A stretch of DNA of 64,000 nt from Corallococcus carmarthensis (GCF_003611695.1 NZ_RAWE01000006.1:1-64000); one strand, 5' to 3'. Positions 16,584 through 26,103 are shown, counted from the stretch's first letter. Notes: a model not told the origin generated them from the letters alone. Translations and numbers: made by a program.

Positions 16584-18467
16584 ATGCTTCGAAGCTTCCT
16601 GCAAGTCCTCGCATTCTTTTGCACTCTCTTCCTCGGCATCACCGCGAACGCGGCGGACAACGCCACCTACGTCTCGCAGAGCGTTCCGACGGTGCTCACC
16701 TCGGGTGAGGTGCGCGCTGTCTCCGTGACGATGCGCAACACCGGCACCACCGTCTGGACCCCCGCTGGCGAGTACAAGCTCGGCTCCCAGGCGCCCCAGG
16801 ACACCTTCACCTGGGGCGACAACCGCGTGTACATGGCCCCCGGGGAGGCCATCCCGGTCAACGGCCAGAAGACCTTCACCTTCAACATCACTGCCCCCTC
16901 CGCCCCCGGCACCTACACCTTCCAGTGGCGGATGGTGCATGACGGCATCGCCTGGTTCGGCGCGCAGTCGCCCGCCGTCTCCATCACCGTCCAGCCACGC
17001 CCCGCCCTCGACTCACAGTTCGTGTCGCAGTCCGTGCCGACGTCGCTGCCCCCGGGCCAGACGGCCTCTGTCTCCGTGACGATGCGCAACACCGGCACCA
17101 ATGTCTGGACCGCCGCTGGCCAGTACAGGCTTGGCTCCCAGGCGCCCCAGGACACCTTCACCTGGGGCGACAGCCGCGTGTACATGGTCTCTGGGGAAGC
17201 CATCGCTCCCAACGCCCAGAAGACCTTCACCTTCACCATCACCGCCCCTGCGACCGCGGGCGTCTACACCTTCCAGTGGAAGATGCTCCAGGAGTACGTC
17301 GCCTGGTTCGGCGCGCAGTCGCCCGCCGTCTCCATCACCGTCTCCCAGCCCGCCGTCACCCTGTGCCCGGGTGAATCGGGCATCCTGGATGGCACCTCCA
17401 ACGTCGGGCCCGCGCTCCAGAGATGCATCAACGCCACGCCGCCGGGTGGCACGCTGGAGCTTCCCGCCGGCACCTACGGCATCGGGACCCTGGTGTCGAT
17501 CAACAAGCCGTTCACCTTGCGCACCCAGGGCCTGGCTGGCTCCACCACCAACTGCGAGGGCCTGGGCAACGCCTGCGCCGTGCTCAAGGCCCTGCCCACC
17601 TTCAGCGCCTCCACCGGCGGGTTCATCGCCGCCGAGGCCACGAGCAACGTGACGTTCGACCACCTCGTGCTCGACGGCAACCGCGTGGCGCGGCTGGGCA
17701 CCGCGGCGGCGTCCAACTGCGCGAGCGGCGTCCCCGGCGCCAACATCTGGGGCTTCAACGCCCGCATGAGCGACTGCGCCTCCTGCCGCTTCACGAACAG
17801 CGTCAGCAAGAACACGCTCTGCGGCACTGCGCTGGAGTTCCGCGGCAATGACGGCACGCTCGTCAACAACGTCTTCCGCTCCAACGGCCAGAACTCCCAG
17901 CCCGGCATGTGGGCCGACGGCCTGACCATCCACGCCTCGGACCGGGCCCTGGTGGACCGAAACGCTTTCATCGACAACAGCGACGTGGCCCTCATCCTGG
18001 GCAGCGGACGCCAGGCCGTCGTCACCAACAACTCCATCACCCAGCCAGGCCAGGTCACCTTCGCGGGCCTGATGCTCGACAACTTCAACAACAGCTTCCC
18101 GGGTGACTTCACCGGCGCCATCGTCACGGGAAACACCATCAACTGCTCGTCGGCGCGCAACTGCCATTTCGGCATCAACCTGGGGCCGCACCCCTGGTAC
18201 TCCGGCAACAACATCCTGGGCGGCAGCGTGTATGGCAACACCGTCGTCTCCGCGCGCCAGGGCATCAACGTGGACGGCGCCGGCACCGCCGCGGCGCCCC
18301 TGCTCCTCTACGGCAACACCGTGACCAGCCCGTCCCCGGGCTCCGCGAGCTTCCTCTGCGGCACCCACGCCACGTCCGCGCTCAACATCAACACCGCGGA
18401 CTCCGTGGTGAACCGCAATGGAGACACTGCTCCCATGACCAGCTTCGAGTGGCACGACTGCCCTTGA
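16584..18467 (+). CDS. secreted protein: two NBR1-type Ig domains plus right-handed beta-helix (627 aa)
   Basis: A signal peptide is evident (FLQVLAFFCTLFLGITANA). Residues ~28-135 and ~143-250 are two near-identical copies of the Ig-like domain first seen in NBR1 (YVSQSVPT…SVTMRNTGTTVWTPAGEYKL…FTWGDNRVYM…GTYTFQWRMVHDGIAWFG). Residues ~270-627 form a parallel beta-helix of the pectate-lyase/periplasmic-copper type (GTLELPAGTYGIGTL; NVTFDHLVLDGN; LVDRNAFIDNSDVALILGSG). Such enzymes or adhesins act on polysaccharides, but no catalytic residues can be assigned. ATG 16584 lies 38 bp after the IS66 mini-element, so that element may now supply part of its leader. Confidence 0.82.
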   Translation: MLRSFLQVLAFFCTLFLGITANAADNATYVSQSVPTVLTSGEVRAVSVTMRNTGTTVWTPAGEYKLGSQAPQDTFTWGDNRVYMAPGEAIPVNGQKTFTFNITAPSAPGTYTFQWRMVHDGIAWFGAQSPAVSITVQPRPALDSQFVSQSVPTSLPPGQTASVSVTMRNTGTNVWTAAGQYRLGSQAPQDTFTWGDSRVYMVSGEAIAPNAQKTFTFTITAPATAGVYTFQWKMLQEYVAWFGAQSPAVSITVSQPAVTLCPGESGILDGTSNVGPALQRCINATPPGGTLELPAGTYGIGTLVSINKPFTLRTQGLAGSTTNCEGLGNACAVLKALPTFSASTGGFIAAEATSNVTFDHLVLDGNRVARLGTAAASNCASGVPGANIWGFNARMSDCASCRFTNSVSKNTLCGTALEFRGNDGTLVNNVFRSNGQNSQPGMWADGLTIHASDRALVDRNAFIDNSDVALILGSGRQAVVTNNSITQPGQVTFAGLMLDNFNNSFPGDFTGAIVTGNTINCSSARNCHFGINLGPHPWYSGNNILGGSVYGNTVVSARQGINVDGAGTAAAPLLLYGNTVTSPSPGSASFLCGTHATSALNINTADSVVNRNGDTAPMTSFEWHDCP

Positions 18468-18533
18468 GGCGCCGTGCCCACCCGTGGGCCCAGGCCATCC
18501 TGGGGTAGCGCTCTGCCTGCCGGATGAAGGCAG

Positions 18534-18650
18534 TCAGAGGCCCGCCTCGAGCTCCCAGGGGAGCTTGAGGGGGGAGGGCAGGTTGCGGTTGGCGACCATC
18601 ACGACAACGGCCGCGAGCAGGGTGATGGAAGGTGGGCAGGTCGAGAGCAT
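18534..18650 (-). CDS. very short membrane ORF or gene relic (38 aa)
   Basis: MLSTCPPSITLLAAVVVMVA is followed by a short polar tail and a stop at 18534. One hydrophobic segment could span the membrane. There is no good ribosome-binding site and no recognised family. It may be a fragment of a larger membrane protein. It is the only coding-like signal in the 248-bp gap 18468-18715. Confidence 0.22.
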   Translation of the reverse strand: MLSTCPPSITLLAAVVVMVANRNLPSPLKLPWELEAGL

Positions 18651-18715
18651 GGCGGCGCCTGGGGCCCGCAGCCTGGCGCGACCCAGGCCCGCTCACGCGA
18701 ACTCAACGCTCGCCG

Positions 18716-19600
18716 CTACGGAGTCGTGAAGACATCGATGAAGTAGTAGTCCGCTGCGTAGGGCACCCGCTCGCGCTTGCCCACGTCCGAGGTGCCGTCG
18801 CAACCCGTCGGTGGCGCGATTCCTCCCGCGGTGTCGAGCCGGAGCACATAGCCCGTCTGGGTTCCGTCGGACGTGGTCCTCGAGAACACCTCGGACGGGA
18901 GCCCCCGGTCGATGCGCGCGACGTTGGCGAGTCGCAGCAAGGGGACGTTGCCAGGCCCGTTGGCGACCGTGGCCTCGACGCTGCCAATGAAGAGGGTCTG
19001 GCCGGCGGTGGACGCGCCTTCGTCGAGCACCGGAGCCGACACGCGCCAGGCGGGGCCCACGGGGGGCGTGCCGGTGGGTGGCCCGAAGTCGATGCCAGCC
19101 GGGTAGCGGAAGTGGTCGAGGACGAGTTTCTCCAGCGCCGGGATGGGTTCGGCGGTGATGGGCTGGAGGCCCGCTTCCGGTTGGAGGAAGGCCCAGGCAA
19201 AGCCGCTCGCGTTCTGGCGGCACTCGTAGACCTGGGCCGCTGGCGCCTCCCGCGTGTAGTCCGGAAGAACGGCCACGTCGCTGGTCCCGAAGGGCGGCGG
19301 GTCCGCGGGCGTGGAGCCCGTCTGGTAGGCAGCCACGATGTGTGCGGAGGGCCGCGATTCGGAGGGGCGGCTGAGCAGCTCGCGCAGGTTGTACTCCACG
19401 CCTCCCAACATCACCCGCAGCACCTCATCCGGCACATTGGCCGGCAGGCTGGTGGGTGCGCCCTGGGAGATCTGCTTCACCGCCTCCGTGGCCGCCGCCT
19501 TCTCATCGTCGTCCTCATCATCGTCGCATCCCCCCAAGGCCACGACGGAGAGCGCGAGTGTGGCGATGACAAGGACGGGTCTCGTTCGAGCAGGCTTCAA
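18716..19600 (-). CDS. DUF3455 family lipoprotein (294 aa)
   Basis: The end of the protein (APPTGCDGTSDVGKRERVPY then AADYYF) is the signature of DUF3455, a family of exported proteins of unknown function found in bacteria and fungi. An early NVPDEVLRVMLGGVEYNL and a QVYECRQNASGFAWAFLQPE also fit. The lipobox is LSVVALGGC, followed by an Asp-rich linker. The start is a TTG at 19598-19600 with GGAGG 6 nt before it; upstream in-frame starts would precede this ribosome site. An identical GGAGGTCCGTCTTGAAG start region serves the GST gene at 29765. Confidence 0.8.
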   Translation of the reverse strand: MKPARTRPVLVIATLALSVVALGGCDDDEDDDEKAAATEAVKQISQGAPTSLPANVPDEVLRVMLGGVEYNLRELLSRPSESRPSAHIVAAYQTGSTPADPPPFGTSDVAVLPDYTREAPAAQVYECRQNASGFAWAFLQPEAGLQPITAEPIPALEKLVLDHFRYPAGIDFGPPTGTPPVGPAWRVSAPVLDEGASTAGQTLFIGSVEATVANGPGNVPLLRLANVARIDRGLPSEVFSRTTSDGTQTGYVLRLDTAGGIAPPTGCDGTSDVGKRERVPYAADYYFIDVFTTP

Positions 19601-19694
19601 GACGGACCTCCCTCGGAAACGGGCAACGGTGATACCGGCCTTGCGTGCCAGCAAGCCGTTCCCAGGGAGGAACGCGTGTCATCCCCACGACCCT

Positions 19695-20906
19695 CTACGG
19701 CACGAACTGCCAGCGGTCTCCGGCCACGGAGCCCACCGCCTGATCCGCGAGCACCTGTCCGGTGCGCGGGTCCTCCACCCGGATGCGGCAGAAGCTGCCG
19801 TAACCGAAGGTGAGCTGCTGGGCCTGGTCGAAGTAGCGGCCCGTCGTGTACGCGTGCCAGGTGCTCGGGCAGGACAGCACGCTCACGCGGTACTGCGTGT
19901 ACGCGAAGCCGATGTCGTGCCCCGTCAGGCTGTCGCTGTTCGTCATCCCGAAGCCCACGCCCTTCACCGTCCCCTCCACGTTGTCGTAGACGAGCCCGGG
20001 GTTGCTCACGTACTTGCGGCCGAAGGCGGGCGACGCGGCGGACAGGAACGTGCCCACCTCGGTGAAGGCGTGGCCGTCGGTGCTCTCCAGCTTGTGGAGC
20101 GTGGCGAAGCCGCGCTGCACCACCGCCACGTAGCGGCCATTCACCCGCTCCACGTCCGGCTCCATGAAGCCAGGGAAGCCATTCACGTCCGGGTAGCTCT
20201 GCACGAGGACGAAGTTGCGCGGGAGGTCCTCGCTGGATTCGGCGAGGTACGAGTGGAGGGGGCCGTTGTCCGTGCGCGCGTCGAACCACAGCTTCCACCC
20301 GCTGCCCGTCCACAGCAGCGACGGTCGCGCGATGTCGCTGAAGCTCGCGTTGGTGATGCGCACCTCCGTGGTGGAGGTGGCCACCGAGGGCGTCCACGCC
20401 GCGCCGTCCGTGCTGGTGGAGATGGCAATCCAGTCCCGGTAGTCCGAGCCCACCTGGTGCGCCACCGTGTAGGCCATCACCCAGCGCCCATCCGGCCGCT
20501 TCTGCACGGAGGGATCGTTCACGTGGAGGTAGCCGCCATTGCTGATGATGACGGACTGGCCGGACCACGGGCCCTCGAAGAGCAGGTCATCCGAGACGGC
20601 GAAGTAGATGCGGTCGTTGACGTCCGTGCTGTTCTTCCAGCCGCCGTAGTACAGGTTCCACACGCCGCCGTTTCGCACGAGGTCCGGCGCGTAGAGGTTG
20701 TGGCCCTGGACGAGGGGGTTCTCCGCCGAGGGATGGGCCTCGATGCCGTTGGGCTGCGAGACGCCGATCAGGGTGACGCCCGGGCCGCCCGCGTTGCCCG
20801 CATAGGCAAGACCCCCGGCCAGGGCCGGTGCACCGAGCAGCACGCCCGCGGCCAACAGCGCGGACGGCGAAGGAAGACGCGACAGGAGGAGGGTGGACAG
20901 GTTCAT
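19695..20906 (-). CDS. secreted glycoside-hydrolase-43/117-like beta-propeller protein (403 aa)
   Basis: Signal peptide LLAAGVLLGAPALAGGLAYA. The mature part has the repeated blades of five-bladed GH43/GH117-type propellers: HNLYAPDLVRNGGVWNLYYG, RIYFAVSDDLLFEGPW, HVNDPSVQKRPDGRWVMAYT, DIARPSLLWTGSGWKLWFDA, FMEPDVERVNGRYVAVVQRG. The acidic residues expected at blade tips (APDL, NDPS, EPDV) are present, but a catalytic role is not proven. Probably acts on extracellular polysaccharide. The second ATG (20904-20906) has GGAGGG before it and is preferred over the one nine bases upstream. Confidence 0.75.
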   Translation of the reverse strand: MNLSTLLLSRLPSPSALLAAGVLLGAPALAGGLAYAGNAGGPGVTLIGVSQPNGIEAHPSAENPLVQGHNLYAPDLVRNGGVWNLYYGGWKNSTDVNDRIYFAVSDDLLFEGPWSGQSVIISNGGYLHVNDPSVQKRPDGRWVMAYTVAHQVGSDYRDWIAISTSTDGAAWTPSVATSTTEVRITNASFSDIARPSLLWTGSGWKLWFDARTDNGPLHSYLAESSEDLPRNFVLVQSYPDVNGFPGFMEPDVERVNGRYVAVVQRGFATLHKLESTDGHAFTEVGTFLSAASPAFGRKYVSNPGLVYDNVEGTVKGVGFGMTNSDSLTGHDIGFAYTQYRVSVLSCPSTWHAYTTGRYFDQAQQLTFGYGSFCRIRVEDPRTGQVLADQAVGSVAGDRWQFVP

Positions 20907-21003
20907 GCCCTCCATCCTGGCTGTGATGAATTAAAACAGGAAGAGCTGATTTCCGTTAATAATCTTGAATCCCATTTCGGTCCCACGGGATGCTCTGGCG
21001 TGC

Positions 21004-21176
21004 GCGGCGAGGCAGGAGCCGACCCTGGATCGCACGCCGCGGCTGGATGGGGTCGTGTCCAATGAGGGTTGCAAGGCCTCTCCACCGGCCTGGCGCACAG
21101 CTCGCGGCCCCCGTCAGCGTCCCGCCTCGGCACCTCTGCACCCGCCCTCAACAGGCCTTCTCTTCGCCCGATGCGT
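21004..21176 (+). repeat. IS91-like relic, internally deleted (copy C)
   Basis: The left part matches the block GCGGCGAGGCAGGAGCCGACC seen in copies B, F and G. It then joins directly to GTGTCCAATGAGGG, which in copy B lies ~270 bp further on, so the transposase end has been deleted. The right boundary CTTCTCTTCGCCCGATGCGT is the same as in copies B, D and E. Confidence 0.75.
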
Positions 21177-21432
21177 GGCAACGGCAAGCAGACGACTGAA
21201 GCGCATGACGGCTCCGACGAAAGGGTGGGCCGGCAGTCTGGTTCTGGCCATACACACTAAATATGAGGGGTTGCCACGATTGACTCTTGCAGGGATGGAT
21301 TTTGGGGTGATGTAAGCGTCAGGTCGGAAACAGTTCTGACGTAGAGTGTCTGTCATTGTCTTCCGGTACGCGCTTCTGCTGCGAGGCGTGCCTGTCCTTC
21401 GTGCAGGCACATTCCCACACCCAGGAGTGCCG

Positions 21433-21723
21433 ATGAACGCGCTGAAGAAGTCGCTTCTCGCCGTCGCCGCTGTCCTCGCCGTGGCCCCCGCGTCCGCCTT
21501 TGCTCTTCCGTTGCAGTGCTGGGATACCTGCGAGGGTATTTGCGACGACCCCTGTTTCCTGGGGACCCGCCTCACCACCTGTGGCGCGGCGGGCTACTGC
21601 TTCCAGCCTGCGCAGCCTTCGCAGGAGAACGCTTCGGTCTCCTCCGAGCAGAGCCAGCGCTCCGACGACACCGCGCCGGTCTGCGACGCCAACCATCCGG
21701 GCACGGAGCAGGCTGAGAGCTGA
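21433..21723 (+). CDS. small secreted cysteine-rich protein (96 aa), paralogue of the one at 57687
   Basis: Signal peptide LLAVAAVLAVAPASAFA, then a ~70-residue mature part with eight cysteines (CWDTCEGICDDPCFLG, LTTCGAAGYC, APVC). Pattern and tail match the protein encoded at 57687-57983: a LxTCG block, then PSxQxASVSxE, then a DxAPVC near the end. The cysteines probably form disulphides after export. No function is known; the family appears confined to myxobacterial-type genomes as far as I can tell (inference). AGGAG precedes the ATG by 5 nt. Confidence 0.75.
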   Translation: MNALKKSLLAVAAVLAVAPASAFALPLQCWDTCEGICDDPCFLGTRLTTCGAAGYCFQPAQPSQENASVSSEQSQRSDDTAPVCDANHPGTEQAES

Positions 21724-21804
21724 GCGGTCTTGAACGTCCCCGAGGCCCGGCATCGCGTCCGAGCCTCGTGGTTTCAAGGCCGGAGTGCCTCTGCCAACGC
21801 GCAG

Positions 21805-21944
21805 TCAGTCCAGACGGCCCCGGAGCGATGGCTCGAGCTGTTGCACGAGCCCCTCCAGGTGCGCCGAGGTCGCCTTGCGGCCGGGCTGGTTTCGCCGCAT
21901 CGAACGCCCAACATAGAGCAGCCGGAAATGTGCGTCGAGCGAGT
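21805..21944 (-). pseudogene. C-terminal gene relic cut by transposon relic D
   Basis: A minus-strand frame reads DAHFRLLYVGRSMRRNQPGR then KATSAHLEGLVQQLEPSLRG and stops at 21805. It is in natural-looking codon use up to base ~21944, where the IS91-like copy D starts. The upstream part of the gene is missing. Family not recognised. Confidence 0.45.
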
Positions 21945-22197
21945 GCCTGGGAGACTGGCCCCAGCACGGGGGCCACCCCAGAACGCAGGGTGTTGAGCGC
22001 CAGGCGGCAGTACCCCCATGCCCAAGCCCCTGCCGCGCCCCAGAGGGGAGCGAGGCCTGAGCGGGCGTGCGCCCCATGAGGACTGCACGGCCTCTCCACC
22101 GGCCTGGCGCACCGCTCGGCGGCACCCGTCAGCGTCCCTCCTCGGCACCTCTGCTCCAGCCCCCACCCTCAACAGGCCTTCTCTTCGCCCGATGCGT
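21945..22197 (+). repeat. IS91-like 3' end relic (copy D)
   Basis: Covers the last transposase codons (RLAPARGPPQNAGC-stop) and the whole 3' flank to the common boundary GATGCGT. Lies between two truncated minus-strand genes, which suggests that it replaced or deleted what was between them. Confidence 0.78.
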
Positions 22198-22523
22198 AGT
22201 CGGGCCCGAGCCTTCGGGGACTCGTAGGACGGAGGACACGAACGCTCCGACAACGTCTCCTCCGGCTCCGCGCGCGACGCGGACACACTCACGCCCGCGA
22301 CCGGGCCCCGGACATCGCGCACGAGCCCCACGATGCGCAGGCTCGCGCCGGGCACGGGGGTGAAGCGCGGCCCGGTGACGAAGCTGCCCGAAGACGCCTC
22401 GGCGGTGGCGCTACGGGCCCCCCGGTTCGAGGCGGCTCCGTGTCCGCGCAGGACGTACGTCACGAGCAGCAGCCCGACGATGCCCGCGATGAGGAGTGCC
22501 TGGCGGCGATTCCCCTGGCGCAT
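22198..22523 (-). pseudogene. truncated paralogue of the large multidomain exported protein
   Basis: Starts MRQGNRRQALLIAGIVGLLL and continues TPVPGASLRIVGLVRD and VAGVSVSASRAEPEETLSER. It aligns with the first ~110 residues of the protein encoded at 22590-25871 (MRQGNRRWALIIAGIVGLLL; TPVPGASLRITGVVKE). It loses homology at the edge of relic D and then reads into that relic. So a tandem duplicate of the large gene was reduced to its membrane anchor and part of the first repeat. Confidence 0.75.
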
Positions 22524-22589
22524 GCGGTGGCCAGGAGCGCCGCCACCCGTGAACGCCGTCATTCGGCGGTCACGGGAGGGACGCCCACG

Positions 22590-25500
22590 TCAGGGGGCGA
22601 GTGGTCTCCACACCGGGCGCACCTCGAGGGACACCGCGCCTTCGGCGGGCAGCTCCAGCTCTTCCCGGTGGATCCGATCCCTCGCGCGGTGGATGGCGAA
22701 GAGCGTGTAGTGGCCCGCGGGGACGCGGTCGAAGCGCAGCGTCACGGGCAACTGCGCCAGCCGCTCCTGGGGATGCCCTCGTGCCTCCAGCCGCCGGGAC
22801 GCCATGTCGTCCTCGGGCCAGGGCTCCGAGCCGGGGATGAGGAAGGCCTCGAGGATGTCGTCCTCCAGTCGCAACGTCAGGGTGGCGCCGCGCTCCAGCG
22901 CTTCGAGTGTGAGGGCGACCTGCCCGCTGGCGGGGACCCGCAGTGACTTCGGTTGGAAGCGGTCGCTGGAGTGCGGCTTGCCGTCCTCCAGCGGGCTGGC
23001 GGTGAAGGAATAGAGGCCCGGGGAAAGGCCGCTCATGACCACGGTGCCCGTGGAGGCCATGCGCTGCTGCGTGTCGCCGTCCGGCATCGTCATGACGAGC
23101 ATCGCCCGCATGGGGCGCTCCTGGGCATCCCGGATGTTCACCTCCACCCGGGCTCCGCGCTCCAGCAGGGCCGTGAACTCCCGCGCTCCGGCGTCCAGCG
23201 TCTGGCGCAGCGGCAGATAGCCGGGGACTTCCAACTCGAGGGTGAGGGGCGTGGAGGGCAGGTGTTCCAGGAGACAGGTGCCGTCTGGCGTCAGCGCGGC
23301 CCGGAGCCTGCGGTATGCCAGCACCGGGTCTCCGGGGCCTTCGCTCCGCAGCCGGTAGAAGACGGTGCCCGTGTGTTGGACCCAGCTCCCCGAATCTTCG
23401 CGCACCTCGCCGCTCAAGGGGAGGCCCGTCTGGGCGTCGCGCAGGACGCCGCGCACCGTCCGGCCTTCCGACAGCGTGAGCGTGCCCAGGTCCACGTCCG
23501 CCCCGCCCTCCAGCGTGAACGTCCGCTCCAGCGGCGCCATGCCCTTGGCTCGGAAGACCAGGGCGTGGCGGTCGGTGGCTCCGGACAGGTCCACGTCGAA
23601 GTTTCCGCTCGGGGAGCGCTGTTGGTCGAAGCCGACGCTGAAGGACGTCACGGGCGCGCCCCCCGGACCCACCACCCGGCCCCGGGCGTGGGGTCTGCGG
23701 TGGAGCACCAGTCGAACCTCGCGGACGTCGCTCCCCACAATCAAGGTGCGGTCCTTGCCGGGGAGGCCTCCCTGGGAGCGGGCGGGCTCCAGGTCGTAGT
23801 CCGCCCGGTTCGCGGACAGCACGTACCGGGAGGCGTCCAGGTGCTTGAGGAAGAAGCGGCCCTTGTCGTCCGAGCGCAGGCCCTCCACGTTCATCCAGGA
23901 CATGCCACTGCTCTGCCGGTGGCGCGGGAGATCTCCTTCGGGAACCCCCATCCGGATGATCACCCCCGGCACGGGCCGGCCTGCTCCGTCCACGGTGAGG
24001 CCCGCCAGCGTCCGGTTCCCCTCCATCCTCAGGGACACCGTCGCGGTCTCTCCGTCCGCCACCTCCACCGGCTGCGAGGCGCTGCGCGTGTAGGCCGGGG
24101 TCTGGAGGGAGGCCTCCACCACGTAGCGGCCGGGACTCACACCCTGGAGGGTGAAGCGTCCCTGCTCGTCCGTGGCTCCCGAGCGCTCGGCGTCGTCCTG
24201 CCCTTCGCGCTTCCAGAGGGTGAGCTCGATGCCGGGCAGGGGCGCCCCCGCCATGCTCACGACGGTGCCGGAGACGGTGGCGCCCCGGCGCAACACCCGC
24301 CGGATGCCCCGCGAGGGAATCCGCACGGCGAAACGTTCCCGGATGAAGCGGTCCGCATCGATTTCAAGCCACCCGGGCCCCACGGCCTGGGAGTCCAGCA
24401 CGAAGCGCCCGGTCTCATCCGAAACGGCGACGTCTTCATCCGCGTCCGTTCCGGTGCGCCGAAGCTCGCCGGTGTGCAGCTTCACCTCCAGGCCCGCGAG
24501 CGGCTGGCCCGCCTCGTCGACCAGCTGCCCTTCCACCGAGCTTGCACGCGCCAGCGTGAAGTCGAGGGGCTCCGTGTGTTCGTCGACCTCGTGGTCCACG
24601 GGCCCTTCATCGAGGTGGTGCTCGGCCTTGACGCGGATCAGGTACTCCGAGATGGCCAGCGGGCCCAGCCGGTAGCTCCCATCCGCGCGGGTCACGGCCT
24701 GCCCGCGCTCGCCGAGGGCGACGGGCTGGAAGGGTCGTGCCGTGACCTTCGCTCCAGCGACTGACTTCCCGGTGTCGTCCCGCACGGTGCCCTGGAGGAA
24801 GACGCCGGGTCGCAGTTGGAGCAACAATCCTTCCGCGGGCGGGGACTCGATGGAGGCGAACGCGTCCTGCGCGGAGCTCCGTGTGAAGAGCTCATGCTCG
24901 GACGGCAGCGCCGAGGTGAACGCGAAGCGTCCCTGGGGGTCCGTGGTGGTGACCTGGGGGTCTGGCTCCGAGGTGGGGGGAGACAGCCAGACCTGGACCC
25001 CCGCCGCGGGCGCACCCTGTTCGGACACCACCTGTCCCGAGAAGCGCGAGGGACGGTGGAGTGTCAGGTCTTCCAGGTCAGCGGCCTCCACGTCCTGGAG
25101 GAGGAGCACGCCTTCACCCGCGAGGGCGAAGAGGGCGGCGTAGCGTGTGCGGGGAAGGGGCCCCAGGCGGAAGTGTCCCCGGGCATCGGCGCGCACGTCG
25201 AAGAAGCGCGTGTGGTGATGGGAGAACAGCGTGAGCGTCACCTCCGTGAGGGGCTCCGGCGAGCCCTCCACCTTGACGTTGCCCTCGAACACGAGGCCTT
25301 CATCGAGCGACAACACCACGTCCCGGGTCCCGGCCAGGATGTCGTGTTGCTTCACCGCGCCCGCTTCCCCCAGGGCCCAGAGCGTGACGGCACCCTCCGG
25401 AAGTCCATCGAGCACGAAGGTGCCATCCGCTGTGGTCGTCGTCTCCGCGAGGACGGGCGCTTCGCCTTCGCGGGCGCTCACCTGTTCCAGCAGTCGGGCC

Positions 25501-25871
25501 TGGGCCTGGGGCCAGCAGTCCATCAGCCGGATGCGGGGCGCGAACCCGGCGGCTCCGGCGTCGGCCGTGACGAGGTCGGGCGCGGGGCAGGGGCGCTCGG
25601 AGAGCGTCTCCGCCGGGTCGACGCGCGAGGCGGACACCCGCACGCCCGCGACGGGCAGCGCACCCTCTTTCACGACGCCGGTGATGCGCAGGCTCGCGCC
25701 GGGCACGGGCGTGACGCGCGGCCCGGTGCCGGAGGGGCCCGCCGCCTTCGCGACCGTGGAGGAACGACGGGATGACGGGGACGCAGCCTGCCGACGCAGG
25801 AGGAACGTCACGAGCAGCAGCCCGACGATGCCCGCGATGATGAGTGCCCACCGACGATTCCCCTGGCGCAT
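22590..25871 (-). CDS. large membrane-anchored protein with repeated carboxypeptidase-regulatory-like Ig domains (1,093 aa)
   Basis: A single N-terminal membrane segment (ALIIAGIVGLLLVTFLL) anchors the protein, with the rest outside. About ten repeats of ~85-95 residues follow, each with the CarboxypepD_reg signature: a short G-x-V strand, 'P(V/L)AGV.V', then 'T.ADG.F.L..LP.G.Y.L' (for example TADGTFVLDGLPEGAVTLWA; TDPQGRFAFTSALPSEHELF; TDEQGRFTLQGVSPGRYVVE). Such proteins act as surface scaffolds or adhesins in myxobacteria; no enzyme domain is visible. A truncated tandem copy lies just downstream (22198-22523). The ATG at 25869-25871 lacks a clear ribosome site. Confidence 0.82.
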   Translation of the reverse strand: MRQGNRRWALIIAGIVGLLLVTFLLRRQAASPSSRRSSTVAKAAGPSGTGPRVTPVPGASLRITGVVKEGALPVAGVRVSASRVDPAETLSERPCPAPDLVTADAGAAGFAPRIRLMDCWPQAQARLLEQVSAREGEAPVLAETTTTADGTFVLDGLPEGAVTLWALGEAGAVKQHDILAGTRDVVLSLDEGLVFEGNVKVEGSPEPLTEVTLTLFSHHHTRFFDVRADARGHFRLGPLPRTRYAALFALAGEGVLLLQDVEAADLEDLTLHRPSRFSGQVVSEQGAPAAGVQVWLSPPTSEPDPQVTTTDPQGRFAFTSALPSEHELFTRSSAQDAFASIESPPAEGLLLQLRPGVFLQGTVRDDTGKSVAGAKVTARPFQPVALGERGQAVTRADGSYRLGPLAISEYLIRVKAEHHLDEGPVDHEVDEHTEPLDFTLARASSVEGQLVDEAGQPLAGLEVKLHTGELRRTGTDADEDVAVSDETGRFVLDSQAVGPGWLEIDADRFIRERFAVRIPSRGIRRVLRRGATVSGTVVSMAGAPLPGIELTLWKREGQDDAERSGATDEQGRFTLQGVSPGRYVVEASLQTPAYTRSASQPVEVADGETATVSLRMEGNRTLAGLTVDGAGRPVPGVIIRMGVPEGDLPRHRQSSGMSWMNVEGLRSDDKGRFFLKHLDASRYVLSANRADYDLEPARSQGGLPGKDRTLIVGSDVREVRLVLHRRPHARGRVVGPGGAPVTSFSVGFDQQRSPSGNFDVDLSGATDRHALVFRAKGMAPLERTFTLEGGADVDLGTLTLSEGRTVRGVLRDAQTGLPLSGEVREDSGSWVQHTGTVFYRLRSEGPGDPVLAYRRLRAALTPDGTCLLEHLPSTPLTLELEVPGYLPLRQTLDAGAREFTALLERGARVEVNIRDAQERPMRAMLVMTMPDGDTQQRMASTGTVVMSGLSPGLYSFTASPLEDGKPHSSDRFQPKSLRVPASGQVALTLEALERGATLTLRLEDDILEAFLIPGSEPWPEDDMASRRLEARGHPQERLAQLPVTLRFDRVPAGHYTLFAIHRARDRIHREELELPAEGAVSLEVRPVWRPLAP

Positions 25872-26015
25872 GCGTGGGCCAGGATAGCAGCGCGGTCGAC
25901 AGGCGTTCCTCAGGGGGGCGCGAAACCCATGGCGCGCGCCTCCATGCCCGAGGGCGACGGCTGCTCACGGAAGGCCACCCAGCCCTCGCGCTGCGAATGG
26001 CGGGGCACGTACGCC

Positions 26016-26103
26016 CACAGCTCGGCGGTACCCGTCAGCGTCCCGCTTCGGCACCGCTGCATCCGCCCTCACCCTCAACAGGCCTTCTCTTCGCCCGATG
26101 CGT
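26016..26103 (+). repeat. IS91-like 3' terminus relic (copy E)
   Basis: Only the last ~90 bp of the flank, from CACAGCTCGGCGG to the shared boundary GATGCGT. It lies in the 431-bp gap 25872-26302, which otherwise holds no gene and ends with the leader hairpin at 26247. Confidence 0.75.

Noticed and set aside
17013-18455. 480-codon antisense frame in the Ig/beta-helix gene
   Set aside because: Antisense of a strongly GC3-biased gene, no motif; the forward protein has a signal peptide and recognisable domains.
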